In this document: one piece after another, positions 1 through 8,464 of the stretch
Layout: every line of letters begins with the position of its first letter
How positions within the stretch are numbered: the stretch's first letter is position 1
NCBI RefSeq assembly: GCF_025567315.1
Contig: NZ_JAOQJE010000001.1
Span: 372,001 to 436,000 of the forward strand
Source: Agathobaculum ammoniilyticum
GTDB lineage: Bacteria; Bacillota; Clostridia; Oscillospirales; Butyricicoccaceae
Length of the DNA: 64,000 nucleotides
Direction: 5' to 3'
Notes under the pieces: generated by a model
What the model saw: the letters and a program-made list of their open reading frames with translations, nothing else
Told to the model about the DNA's origin: nothing
The model's database searches: none
Made by a program: the position numbers and the translations under genes

Positions 1-114
1 ATTCTCCCTTTATTTTAGCAGGGTACATTCATAAAATCAAGTCCAGCGCACAAAAAACCAACCAAAAATTGCTTGCTGTTCCCGTGTCCGGCAGCCTGTC
101 CAAAAAATTCGGAT

Positions 115-143
115 TTGCATTGATTTTATTGCGTTTTTATGAT
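115..143 (+). promoter_or_regulatory. Predicted sigma-A promoter of pfp
   Basis: TTGCAT at 115-120 and TATGAT at 138-143 are 17 bases apart. The start codon at 214 follows an AGGAGG site. The 114 bases before this hold nothing else I recognise. Confidence 0.6.
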
Positions 144-213
144 ACCCTTTAGAATGAAAGAGAATGCAGAGTATTGCGCCCTGATTCTCAACTTTGTTAG
201 GAGGTATATCATT

Positions 214-1455
214 ATGAGTGAACTGAAAGGCGCTTGCGTCATCGGCCAGTCGGGTGGCCCGACTTCGGTCATCAACTCTTCTGTTCTGGGTGCGCTGGAA
301 ACCGCGCTGGACAACCCGTCCATCACCCGTGTCTTCGGCATGGCGCACGGCATCAAGGGCTTGCTGAACGACGAACTGTACGATATCGATAAGGAAGACC
401 GCGAGGAGCTGGCGCTCCTGCGTTACACCCCGTCCTCTGCCCTCGGCTCCTGCCGCTACAAGCTGGCCGATCCCGATGTGGACGACACCGATTACAAGCG
501 CATTCTTGAAATCTTCAAAAAGTACGACATCCGTTATTTCTTCTATAACGGCGGCAACGATTCGATGGATACCTGCAACAAGGTTTCCAAGTATATGATG
601 AAGTCCGGCTATGAGTGCCGCGTCATGGGTATCCCGAAGACGATCGACAACGACCTGTTCGGCACCGACCACTGCCCGGGCTTCGCTTCCGCCGCCAAAT
701 ATATCGCCACCTCTTGCATGGAAATCTACCAGGATGCGCGCGTGTATGACACCGGCATGGTCTGCATCGTCGAGATCATGGGCCGCCACGCCGGCTGGCT
801 GGCCGGTGCGGCCGGTCTGGCTACCGCTATGGGCGCGGGTCCGGATCTGGTCTACCTGCCGGAGACCGACTTCGACATGAAGAAGTTCCTGGCCGACGTC
901 AAGCGCATTTATGAAGAGAAGGGCAACTGCTTGGTCGCGGTTTCCGAAGGCATCCACTATGCGGACGGTTCTTTCGTATCCGAGGCAAAGACCTCCGCGA
1001 CCGACGGCTTTGGCCACGCCCAGCTTGGCGGTCTGGCCTCCATGCTGGCCGATACGGTCAAGAACGAGCTTGGCTGCAAGGTCCGCGGCATCGAGCTGTC
1101 CCTGCTGCAGCGTTGCGCGGCGCACTGCGCTTCCAAGACCGACGTGGACGAGTCCTATATGGCGGGCAAGGCTGCGGTTGAAAACGCGGTAGCAGGCAAG
1201 ACCGACTATATGCCGGGCTTCCAGTGTACCCGCGACGAGAACGGCTACAAGTGCGAAATCGAGCTGCTGCCGCTGAGCCAGGTTGCCAACACCGAGAAAA
1301 AGGTGCCGCGCGACTGGATCAACGAAGAAGGCAACGGCGTAAACGAAAAGTTTATCGAGTACGCAATGCCGCTGATCAACGGCGAAAACGTAGGCCCCAA
1401 AGTGAACGGCCTGCCGCGCTTTGCCAACCTCAAGAAGATCAAGGCGGAAGCGTAA
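214..1455 (+). CDS. pfp: Phosphofructokinase, probably pyrophosphate-dependent
   Basis: This 413-residue protein belongs to the phosphofructokinase family and should phosphorylate fructose 6-phosphate in glycolysis. GQSGGPT (11-17) is the phosphate-donor loop, PKTIDND (141-147) carries the catalytic aspartate and MGRHAGW (189-195) binds the sugar phosphate. Two residues point to PPi instead of ATP: the GGDGS motif of ATP enzymes is GGNDS here (113-117, Asp in place of the second glycine), and the PGTID motif is PKTID, with the lysine typical of PPi enzymes. That family rule is established; the assignment here is inference. The ATG at 214 is chosen because AGGAGG lies 8 bases upstream; the frame is open from 139 without a ribosome site. 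A single gene with its own promoter and terminator. Confidence 0.93.
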   Translation: MSELKGACVIGQSGGPTSVINSSVLGALETALDNPSITRVFGMAHGIKGLLNDELYDIDKEDREELALLRYTPSSALGSCRYKLADPDVDDTDYKRILEIFKKYDIRYFFYNGGNDSMDTCNKVSKYMMKSGYECRVMGIPKTIDNDLFGTDHCPGFASAAKYIATSCMEIYQDARVYDTGMVCIVEIMGRHAGWLAGAAGLATAMGAGPDLVYLPETDFDMKKFLADVKRIYEEKGNCLVAVSEGIHYADGSFVSEAKTSATDGFGHAQLGGLASMLADTVKNELGCKVRGIELSLLQRCAAHCASKTDVDESYMAGKAAVENAVAGKTDYMPGFQCTRDENGYKCEIELLPLSQVANTEKKVPRDWINEEGNGVNEKFIEYAMPLINGENVGPKVNGLPRFANLKKIKAEA

Positions 1456-1492
1456 AACAAAAATACGCGCTCTGCTGCGCGAAACAATGCCG

Positions 1493-1529
1493 AAAACAGG
1501 CAGAGCCGCCAGGCTCTGCCTGTTTTTAT
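1493..1529 (+). terminator. Intrinsic terminator after pfp
   Basis: A perfect 15-bp stem (1493-1507 with 1512-1526) around a 4-base loop ends in a run of T. Confidence 0.9.
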
Positions 1530-1550
1530 TTTCAAGGGGAGGGAACCTAT

Positions 1551-2231
1551 ATGACCAAACGCTATGTTACACCTCTGCTTGTCTCCTTATCAGTGGTTGT
1601 ATGGCTGGCTGCCAGCCTGTATCTGACTGAAGTTTCCGTCCAGTATGACGACGCCGTCCTTTCCAATTCCTACTATTTTTGGTTTTACGCGCCGGCGGCG
1701 CTGATCGCAGGCTGCCTGAACAGCAGCAAAGCCGCGCCGCGAAAACCATCCCGCGCGGGCGATGTGCTGATCTTTTTTGTTTTCACAGGGCTTGCTTTCC
1801 TGCTTTTTTATCAGCCGGGCGGGATGCGGCGGCTGCCCTATCTGCTGTATGTCTGGTGGCTTGCCTTGCTGCTCCTTTTGCTGCTGCTTGCGGCACTGTA
1901 CTGGCACATCCCATGCCGCCATCCCCAAAAGAAGCAGCGAACACAGACTCCTCTGCATGGGGCAGCCATCGTGGTGCTGCTGCTGTATCTCTCCATAGCG
2001 CTTGTCACTGCGCTCTATCTTGCCGTGCTGCATCCCGTCAGCGTGGAGCAAATCACGCCCATCGGCGAAGCGGAGGGCGGGCGCTTTATAGGCCGCATCA
2101 CCGGCGACCGGTCACAGAATCCGCTCGGCGTTTACTTTTTCGCGGACGGCGACCGCTGGTACTATTACGACGTTTTGACCGGCGCGCCTGTCAGCTACGA
2201 CTCCCCTGCACATCTTCATCCATCAAGGTGA
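1551..2231 (+). CDS. Multi-pass membrane protein of unknown function
   Basis: 226 residues starting at an ATG 5 bases after GGGAGGG. I do not recognise the family. About five hydrophobic stretches can be seen: roughly residues 7-27, 43-57, 72-88, 95-117 (with an eight-leucine run) and 138-160. The last 65 residues are polar, with a short segment rich in Tyr and Trp (GDRWYYYDV) that would lie outside the membrane. The frame is open back to 1224, but the pfp terminator sits inside that extension. The gene ends 7 bases before the B3/B4 gene, so the two are probably co-transcribed. Confidence 0.7.
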   Translation: MTKRYVTPLLVSLSVVVWLAASLYLTEVSVQYDDAVLSNSYYFWFYAPAALIAGCLNSSKAAPRKPSRAGDVLIFFVFTGLAFLLFYQPGGMRRLPYLLYVWWLALLLLLLLLAALYWHIPCRHPQKKQRTQTPLHGAAIVVLLLYLSIALVTALYLAVLHPVSVEQITPIGEAEGGRFIGRITGDRSQNPLGVYFFADGDRWYYYDVLTGAPVSYDSPAHLHPSR

Positions 2232-2238
2232 TCTAAGT

Positions 2239-2898
2239 ATGATAGACATTATACAAGACACCTCCTTTTCCGCTCGCGGCATTCCTTTCGGCATCGCCGA
2301 GGTCGTTTATCCCGCGCGGCGCGAATGGGAGGAAGCCGCGTTCCGTGCGCTTGCCGAAAAAGAGCTTTCCGCATGCAAGGCCTGTTATGCAGATTACAAC
2401 CGCAAGGCAGTCTTTGGGGAAAACCCTTATTTCCGTTTTTTCCGGAAATTTCGGAAAACCTATCCGGTTATGCAGCAGTTTGAATCCGTCCTGTTCAAGG
2501 GACGCCCATTTCCGGAGGTCAACCCGATCACTGAGGTACCATTCCTGCTCGAACTGTGTACGTTTGTCCTGTCCGGCACGCATGATATCGACCGTATGGA
2601 CGGCCCCCTCACCCTGTTCTCTCCTGACGCCAGGCTACCGTTTGCCGGCATGCGCAGCGACAGCACGCACACCTATCCCGGCGACCTGTGCGGCCGCGAC
2701 CACAGCGGGATCATCTTCAGCATGATCGCGGGCGCGGATACGCGCACCTGTGTTTGTCCGGAAAGCTTTCATGTGTTTTACCCTGTTTTCGGCACGCCGG
2801 ACACGCCGCGGGAGCTGCTGCGGGACGCGCTGAACCGGCTTTCCGGCTACATCCGCACGCTCGCCCCCGATGCGGCGGTCGAGACTTGCCTGCTATGA
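2239..2898 (+). CDS. Solo B3/B4 tRNA-binding domain protein
   Basis: A 219-residue protein that resembles the B3/B4 domain of the phenylalanyl-tRNA synthetase beta chain as a free-standing protein. In the synthetase this domain edits mischarged tyrosine. Solo versions are common in Firmicutes but their role is not settled. Typical features are the centre PEVNPITEVPFLLEL (about 94-108), an acidic GxHDIDRMDG stretch near 115-123 and the SDSTHTYPGDL segment near 136-146. It follows the membrane gene by 7 bases and precedes the ECF sigma gene by 110 bases. Family assignment is from memory of the motif pattern. Confidence 0.75.
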   Translation: MIDIIQDTSFSARGIPFGIAEVVYPARREWEEAAFRALAEKELSACKACYADYNRKAVFGENPYFRFFRKFRKTYPVMQQFESVLFKGRPFPEVNPITEVPFLLELCTFVLSGTHDIDRMDGPLTLFSPDARLPFAGMRSDSTHTYPGDLCGRDHSGIIFSMIAGADTRTCVCPESFHVFYPVFGTPDTPRELLRDALNRLSGYIRTLAPDAAVETCLL

Positions 2899-3008
2899 CC
2901 GCGTTACCGTTTTTCCGCTTTCAGGAGGCTTTTCAAAAAAGTCTCTTTTTTCTTGCAGTAATCCGCTCCTTTCACGCGTCAAATGATTGGAAAGGATGTG
3001 GAGCCGCT

Positions 3009-3533
3009 GTGGAAGCTGTCGAAAGCAACGCCCCCTCATACCTACAGGACGAGGACGGTTTTGCGCGCCTGCTCGACGACTGGGGCGACCAGCTGCTGCG
3101 CCTATGTACGCTTTATCTGAAAGACGTGCATTTAGCCGAGGACGCAGTACAAGAGACAATGCTCAAGGCGTGGCGCAGCGCCGGACAATTCCACGGCGGG
3201 GGCAGCGAAACGACCTGGATCACCCGCATCGCCATCAACGTATGCAAAAGCTATCTGCGCTCCCCTTGGAAGCGCCGCCGCGCACCCGCCGAAGAACTGG
3301 ACGCGCTGCTTGCCCCCGCAGATGACCCTCATGTGGACGATACCCTGCCCCGCGCCATTCTGGCGCTTTCCCGCCCTTACCGCGAAGTCATCATCCTGCA
3401 CTATTATCAGGAACTCAAAGCGCGCGAGATCGCCGATATCCTCCATGTGGATATCTCGACCGTCACCGCCCGCCTGTCCCGTGCCCGCAACAAGCTGCGC
3501 GAGAGCCTGAAAGGATGGTACTATGATGAATAA
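3009..3533 (+). CDS. ECF-type RNA polymerase sigma factor
   Basis: Sigma-70 family, ECF class, 174 residues. Region 2 contains DVHLAEDAVQETMLKAWR with the core-binding AEDAVQET motif; region 4 contains the helix-turn-helix KAREIADILHVDISTVTARLSRAR near the C-terminus. Sigma factors of this class direct polymerase to stress or envelope promoters and are held back by a membrane partner. No ATG lies in frame ahead of region 2; I chose GTG 3009, preceded by GGAG at 3000-3003, so the N-terminus is uncertain. The end overlaps the next gene by 11 bases, so the two are translationally coupled, as sigma/anti-sigma pairs usually are. The bases around 2979-2984 (GCGTCAAAT) could be part of an autoregulated ECF promoter, but this is a guess. 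Confidence 0.85.
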   Translation: MEAVESNAPSYLQDEDGFARLLDDWGDQLLRLCTLYLKDVHLAEDAVQETMLKAWRSAGQFHGGGSETTWITRIAINVCKSYLRSPWKRRRAPAEELDALLAPADDPHVDDTLPRAILALSRPYREVIILHYYQELKAREIADILHVDISTVTARLSRARNKLRESLKGWYYDE

Positions 3534-4854
3534 GCGCAATATGAGGAGGGATCTCGATATGACCATGGCAAATATCACACTTTCACCCGAACGGCGCGCC
3601 CAAATCCTGCGCGGCGTCCGGCCACGCCGCGGAAAGGCCCTGTGTTGGACGACCGGCCGCATCCTGGTGGCCGCTGTTCTGGCGGTGCTGCTGACCTTCT
3701 CGGCGTTCGCCGCCGCTGTCCCTGCGCTCCGCACAGCGCTACAGAACGCGCTTGGCAGCTTCGCCGGACAAAGCCAAAGCCTTACTGGCATCGCTATGGA
3801 ATACGACGGCATCGAGGTGCGGCCGGTGTCCGCACTCTCCAGCAGCACCTATGTCCGCATCTGGGCCGAGGTGCAGGACAAGACGGGCGACCGGTTGCGC
3901 GCGGATATGGATATTGACGGGTATGTCGCCGATGTCCCCACTTTGGGCGTATCGCAGTTCAGTCTGCCGCAGGTCATCTCGTATGATGAAGAAACCCACA
4001 CCGCATTGATCGAATTTTCCAGCACCGGCTATGGCGTTACGGAAAACGTCCCTGTCTCTATTTGCTTTGATCGGTTCCAGCCCCGGCAGAAGATTTCCGA
4101 CGTTTCGGTTCCGATCGAGCTGGTAACGGCGCAGACGTTGGCCAGCACCACCGCCCCTGACGGTTCGGTCGTCCTGGTCCCTGAGCAAACGCCTGTCGCG
4201 CTGGAGCATACCGATTCTGTTCGTTTGTCCTCTTTCGGCTTTGCCAACGATGGACGACTCCATTTGCAGTTGGCTTTCCTCAACGCTGCGAACAGGGAAG
4301 ACAGCTATCTGATCACGACCGCGCGCAGCATTTCAGGGGGGAAAGACGATGCCGTCTACAACCAGGAGCTTGGCAACAGTATGTTTGAGGAAAACGGGAT
4401 CTGGTATCAGGATATGTCTTTCAGCGTGTCTCCCTCGGATTTGGGCGACGTTACCTTTGACGATTTAGCTGGCACATTGCTTGTCCTGCCCCCGGTCACC
4501 GGCGAATGGTCCACGGATATCACCATCCGGCCGGTTGAAGAGATCACCTACTATCCCAACGTTCAGGTAGGCGGCGCTTTGGTGAAGGAGATTCGCGTCT
4601 CTGAAATCGGCTTCTACGCGCTCTCCTCCAGCCAAGGTACGATTTTAGGGTATCGTCCAACCTTTGCCATGACCAAGGACGGCAAAAAGCTCTATCTGAC
4701 GAATAATTGTATTGAAAGCGGCTGGTGCATTGACGATTGGAATGGCAGCAGTGGAGCCGGCCACGCGATCGACCAATGGCTGTTTGACGAGCCGATCGAC
4801 CCTGCAAGCATCGCTTCCCTCAATTTTGACGGAGTGACCGTTCCCCTGCAGTAA
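3523..4854 (+). CDS. Single-pass membrane protein, probable anti-sigma partner
   Basis: 443 residues. A basic cytoplasmic head (about 1-42, with SPERRAQIL and RPRRGK) is followed by one membrane segment (about 46-66) and a long extracytoplasmic domain rich in beta-strand-like sequence. That layout and the 11-base overlap with the ECF sigma gene match Firmicutes anti-sigma factors of the DUF4179 kind; no zinc-binding anti-sigma motif is visible, so the role rests on position and topology. Two starts are possible: ATG 3523 after AAAGGA, and ATG 3559 after AGGAGG at 3544-3549. The second would remove 12 residues. A terminator follows 9 bases after the stop. Confidence 0.65.
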   Translation: MMNKRNMRRDLDMTMANITLSPERRAQILRGVRPRRGKALCWTTGRILVAAVLAVLLTFSAFAAAVPALRTALQNALGSFAGQSQSLTGIAMEYDGIEVRPVSALSSSTYVRIWAEVQDKTGDRLRADMDIDGYVADVPTLGVSQFSLPQVISYDEETHTALIEFSSTGYGVTENVPVSICFDRFQPRQKISDVSVPIELVTAQTLASTTAPDGSVVLVPEQTPVALEHTDSVRLSSFGFANDGRLHLQLAFLNAANREDSYLITTARSISGGKDDAVYNQELGNSMFEENGIWYQDMSFSVSPSDLGDVTFDDLAGTLLVLPPVTGEWSTDITIRPVEEITYYPNVQVGGALVKEIRVSEIGFYALSSSQGTILGYRPTFAMTKDGKKLYLTNNCIESGWCIDDWNGSSGAGHAIDQWLFDEPIDPASIASLNFDGVTVPLQ

Positions 4855-4863
4855 GCCTGTTGT

Positions 4864-4896
4864 AAAAAAATCCCCTCTTTTCAGAGGGGATTTTTT
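4864..4896. terminator. Bidirectional intrinsic terminator
   Basis: A 14-bp stem (4865-4878 with 4883-4896) with A-run and T-run ends, so it can work on both strands. Confidence 0.9.
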
Positions 4897-4905
4897 ACGT
4901 CCTCC

Positions 4906-4934
4906 TTGCAGGAACATTTGTTCGGTGGTATAAT
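4906..4934 (+). promoter_or_regulatory. Predicted sigma-A promoter of rarA
   Basis: TTGCAG at 4906-4911 and TATAAT at 4929-4934 with a 17-base spacer. Confidence 0.7.
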
Positions 4935-5015
4935 AGCCACAGAACGTCCGGCACCGCTGCACGCCAGGCATCGGCAGTACCACAGAATCATCACCAAACG
5001 GAAAGGAGACGCGCT

Positions 5016-6338
5016 ATGGAGCAGCAGACACTTTTCGGCGGGGACGATACCCGTCCGCTCGCGGCGCGGCTGCGGCCGCAGGAGCTCTCCGAATTCGCTG
5101 GGCAATCCCACCTGCTTGGGCCGGGCAAGGTGCTGCGCCGCCTGATTGAAAGCGACCGCATCAGCTCGATGATCTTCTGGGGGCCGCCCGGCGTGGGCAA
5201 AACCACGCTCGCGCGCATCATCGCGAACCATACTCGAGCGTCGTTCATCGACTTTTCCGCAGTCACCAGCGGCATCAAGGAAATCAAGCAGGTCATGCAG
5301 CAGGCGGAAGACAATCGCCGTTTCGGAGAGCGTACGATCGTATTCGTGGACGAGATACACCGCTTCAACAAAGCACAGCAGGATGCGTTCCTGCCCTTTG
5401 TCGAAAAAGGCAGCATCATCCTGATCGGGGCGACGACCGAAAACCCCTCCTTTGAGGTCAACGGCGCGCTTTTATCCCGCTGCAAGGTGTTCGTTTTGCA
5501 GGCGTTGGGTACGGACGATCTTACTTCCCTGCTCTCCCGCGCGCTCACTGACCCGCGCGGCTTTGGCGGACAGAAAATCCACATTGCGCCCGATATGCTG
5601 GAGGCGATCGCGAATTTTGCCAACGGCGACGCGCGCAGCGCGCTTTCCACACTCGAAATGGTTGTGCTGAACGGCGACGAGGCGGACGGCACGGTCACGG
5701 TAACGCCCGAAACGCTTGCGCAGTGCATTTCCAAAAAATCGTTGCTGTACGACAAAACCGGCGAGGAGCATTATAACCTGATCTCCGCGCTGCATAAGTC
5801 CATGCGCAACTCCGATCCGGACGCGGCGGTCTACTGGCTTGCGCGCATGCTCGAAGCGGGCGAGGACCCGCTCTATATCGCGCGCCGCGTGACCCGCTTT
5901 GCCAGTGAGGATATCGGCCTAGCGGATTCCCGCGCACTCGAGGTCGCGGTCGCGGCTTATCAGGCGTGCCATTTTATCGGCATGCCGGAATGCTCGGTCC
6001 ACCTGACGCATGCGGTGGTGTATCTGTCGCTCGCGCCCAAGTCAAACGCATTGTATATGGCCTATGAAAGCGCGAAAAAGGACGCGCTTACCCAGCTCAG
6101 CGAACCAGTTCCGTTGGTCATCCGCAACGCGCCCACCCGCCTGATGAAAGAGCTGGATTACGGCAAAGGCTACCAATACGCCCATGACGCCGCCGATAAG
6201 CTGACCAATATGCAATGCCTTCCGGACTCTCTTGCAGGGCGGGAATACTACCGCCCGACCGAACAGGGACTGGAAGCCAAATACAAGGCCCGTCTGGAAC
6301 AAATCAAGGAATGGAAGCGACAGCACCGCGCGAAATGA
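5016..6338 (+). CDS. rarA: Replication-associated recombination protein A (AAA+ ATPase)
   Basis: A 440-residue protein of the RarA/MgsA/WRNIP1 family, an AAA+ ATPase related to clamp loaders that acts at stalled replication forks. The Walker A motif is GPPGVGKTT (56-64), Walker B is VFVDEIHRF (109-117), and the sensor 1 region is ILIGATTENPSFEVN. The C-terminal half has the conserved DPLYIARR and SEDIGLADSRAL segments and the MPECSVHL stretch of the family. Length matches the family (about 430-450). The start has a good AAAGGAG site. It is followed after 13 bases by a small secreted protein. Confidence 0.95.
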   Translation: MEQQTLFGGDDTRPLAARLRPQELSEFAGQSHLLGPGKVLRRLIESDRISSMIFWGPPGVGKTTLARIIANHTRASFIDFSAVTSGIKEIKQVMQQAEDNRRFGERTIVFVDEIHRFNKAQQDAFLPFVEKGSIILIGATTENPSFEVNGALLSRCKVFVLQALGTDDLTSLLSRALTDPRGFGGQKIHIAPDMLEAIANFANGDARSALSTLEMVVLNGDEADGTVTVTPETLAQCISKKSLLYDKTGEEHYNLISALHKSMRNSDPDAAVYWLARMLEAGEDPLYIARRVTRFASEDIGLADSRALEVAVAAYQACHFIGMPECSVHLTHAVVYLSLAPKSNALYMAYESAKKDALTQLSEPVPLVIRNAPTRLMKELDYGKGYQYAHDAADKLTNMQCLPDSLAGREYYRPTEQGLEAKYKARLEQIKEWKRQHRAK

Positions 6339-6351
6339 AAGGAGCCCCCTA

Positions 6352-6729
6352 ATGAGAAAACGCCTATTCCCCTGTGTTTTCCTGCTGGCTGCGACGCTGC
6401 TCTGCGTCGCGCTCCCCTCTACCAGCTACCCGCTTTCCAGCGCAATCCCGACAGAATTTACCGTGTCGCCCGACGGCACGGCAACCGTCCGCGTATCGGT
6501 GGTTTCCAGTGTGGGCTATGTACGCGACTGCCGCATTGATACGCGTGACGACGGGCTGTATCTGACCTTTTACTCTACCTATGGTCTGAACAATCCAAAT
6601 GGAGCACGGGATACTTTTACCATTTCCCTGCCCGCAGAATGCGATAGAATTTTCACCTACGGCGGCGGCCACAGCTATTATCCTGTCTATCAAAAGCATA
6701 CTGAAGCCGAGGAATGGCAGCAGGTCTGA
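6352..6729 (+). CDS. Small exported protein of unknown function
   Basis: 125 residues with a typical signal peptide: basic start MRKR, hydrophobic core (5-21) and a likely cleavage site near residues 24-30. The rest is a short domain rich in Thr, Val and Tyr with an alternating beta pattern and no cysteines after the signal. I do not recognise a family. The start is preceded by AAAGGAG and lies 13 bases after rarA, so they share a transcript. The gene ends just before a bidirectional terminator. Confidence 0.65.
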   Translation: MRKRLFPCVFLLAATLLCVALPSTSYPLSSAIPTEFTVSPDGTATVRVSVVSSVGYVRDCRIDTRDDGLYLTFYSTYGLNNPNGARDTFTISLPAECDRIFTYGGGHSYYPVYQKHTEAEEWQQV

Positions 6730-6734
6730 ATCAC

Positions 6735-6777
6735 AACAAGCAGGCGGCGGGAATTTCCCGCCGCCTGCTTGTTTTTT
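6735..6777. terminator. Bidirectional intrinsic terminator between convergent genes
   Basis: A 19-bp perfect stem (6735-6753 with 6755-6773) around a single-base centre, with T on the + side. It serves the secreted-protein gene and touches the last bases of glnS on the other strand. Confidence 0.9.
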
Positions 6778-8437
6778 ACTTTTGCAGCGTCTTGGCGAAG
6801 CTGTCCTTGAGAGTGACAATGCGGTTAAACCGCCCTGACTCCCGATCCTTGACATAATAGCCCATACGGACGAACTGAAAGCGCTCGCCCGCTTTCGCGT
6901 CCGCGAGAGCGGGCTCGAGTTTGCAGCCGGTCAGCTTTTTGAGGGAGTCCGGATTGAGGTAATCCAAATAGTCTTTCCCCTCAGGCAAATCGTTCGCGTT
7001 CTCAATCGTCAGCAGGTTATCGTACAGGTACAGGTCCGCATCGACCGCATGCGCGGCCGACACCCAATGGATCGTACCCTTGACCTTGCGGCCGTCCGCG
7101 GGCATCCCGTTCCCTGTCTCAAGGTCGGCGGTGCAGCGGATCTCGACGATCTCGCCGTTCCCGTCCTTGATAACCTCGTTGCATCTCACAATATACGCGC
7201 CCATCAGGCGCACCTCGCCGTCCGGCTTTAAGCGCTGGAACTTCGGGGGCGGCACCTCGGCAAAGTCGCTCTTTTCGATATACAACTCGTGCGTGAACGG
7301 CGCCTTGCGTGTACCAGCGGCCTCGTCGCGCGGGTTGTTCGGCACCTCAAATTCCTCGCACTGGTTCGCCGGATAGTTGGTAATAACCAGCTTGACCGGC
7401 TCGGTGACCGCCATGCGGCGCAGCGCGGTGTCGTTCAGCTCCTCACGGATACAGTGCTCAAGCAGCTTGATATCCACCAACGAATCCGCCTTGGCCACGC
7501 CCGCGCGCTGGACGAAATCCAGGATGGCGCTCGGCGTGTAGCCGCGGCGGCGTAGCGCGCACAGTGTGGGCATACGCGGGTCGTCCCAGCCCTCCACATG
7601 GTGCTCGAACACGAGCTGGCGCAGGTAACGCTTGCTCATGACCGTATGCGTCATGTTCAGACGGGCGAACTCGCGCTGCTTGGGATGATGCGGCAGCGGG
7701 CAGTTGTCCACGACCCACTCGTACAGCGGGCGGTGGTTTTCAAACTCGATCGAGCAGAGCGAATGCGTGATACCCTCGATCGCATCCTGAATCGGGTGGG
7801 CAAAGTCATACAGCGGATAGATACACCACTTATCCCCCTGACGGTGGTGGTGCGCCCGCACGATACGGTAAATCGCCGGATCGCGCAGGTTCATGTTCGG
7901 GCTGGCCATATCGATTTTGGCGCGCAGCGTTTTGGAACCATCCGCAAACTTGCCCGCGCGCATATCCGCGAACAGCTGCAGGTTCTCCTCCACCGGACGG
8001 TCGCGGTAGGGGCTGGGCTTGCCCTGCACGGTCAGCGAGCCGCGGTAGCTGCGCATCTCCTCCTGCGTCAGGTCGTCCACATAAGCCTTGCCAGCCTTGA
8101 TGAGCGCCACCGCGCAGTCGTAGCAGGTTTCAAAATAATCCGATCCATAGAACACACCGCCCGTGGGTTCCTCGCCGGTCAGCCATTTGATATCCTCCCA
8201 GATGGAGTCCACATACTCTGTGTCCTCCTTAACCGGATTGGTGTCGTCATAACGGAGGTTGAATTTTCCGTTATACTTTTTCGAGATCGACCAGTTAATA
8301 AAGATCGCCTTGGCTGAACCGATATGCAGATAGCCGTTCGGCTCGGGTGGGAAGCGGGTATGGATCTGCTCGTTCAGCCCCGCCTCCAGGTCTGCGTCAA
8401 TGATCTCGGTCAGAAAGTTACTTACGTTTTCCATCAT
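6776..8437 (-). CDS. glnS: Glutamine--tRNA ligase
   Basis: Class I aminoacyl-tRNA synthetase of 553 residues that charges tRNA(Gln). The HIGH motif is HIGS (38-41) within PEPNGYLHIGSAKA, and the KMSKS motif is VMSKRYL. The C-terminal anticodon-binding barrels follow, including the PAD-type region after LYIEKSDF. Length and motifs fit bacterial GlnRS. Many Firmicutes lack GlnRS and use GatCAB transamidation; clostridia that have it are thought to have gained it. The gene begins with two adjacent ATG codons after GGGGGAA; either could be used. It lies 27 bases after gltX on the same strand, so the pair is an operon. Confidence 0.95.
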   Translation of the reverse strand: MMENVSNFLTEIIDADLEAGLNEQIHTRFPPEPNGYLHIGSAKAIFINWSISKKYNGKFNLRYDDTNPVKEDTEYVDSIWEDIKWLTGEEPTGGVFYGSDYFETCYDCAVALIKAGKAYVDDLTQEEMRSYRGSLTVQGKPSPYRDRPVEENLQLFADMRAGKFADGSKTLRAKIDMASPNMNLRDPAIYRIVRAHHHRQGDKWCIYPLYDFAHPIQDAIEGITHSLCSIEFENHRPLYEWVVDNCPLPHHPKQREFARLNMTHTVMSKRYLRQLVFEHHVEGWDDPRMPTLCALRRRGYTPSAILDFVQRAGVAKADSLVDIKLLEHCIREELNDTALRRMAVTEPVKLVITNYPANQCEEFEVPNNPRDEAAGTRKAPFTHELYIEKSDFAEVPPPKFQRLKPDGEVRLMGAYIVRCNEVIKDGNGEIVEIRCTADLETGNGMPADGRKVKGTIHWVSAAHAVDADLYLYDNLLTIENANDLPEGKDYLDYLNPDSLKKLTGCKLEPALADAKAGERFQFVRMGYYVKDRESGRFNRIVTLKDSFAKTLQK

Positions 8438-8464
8438 AGCGTTATTAATTCCCCCAAAAGCGGA

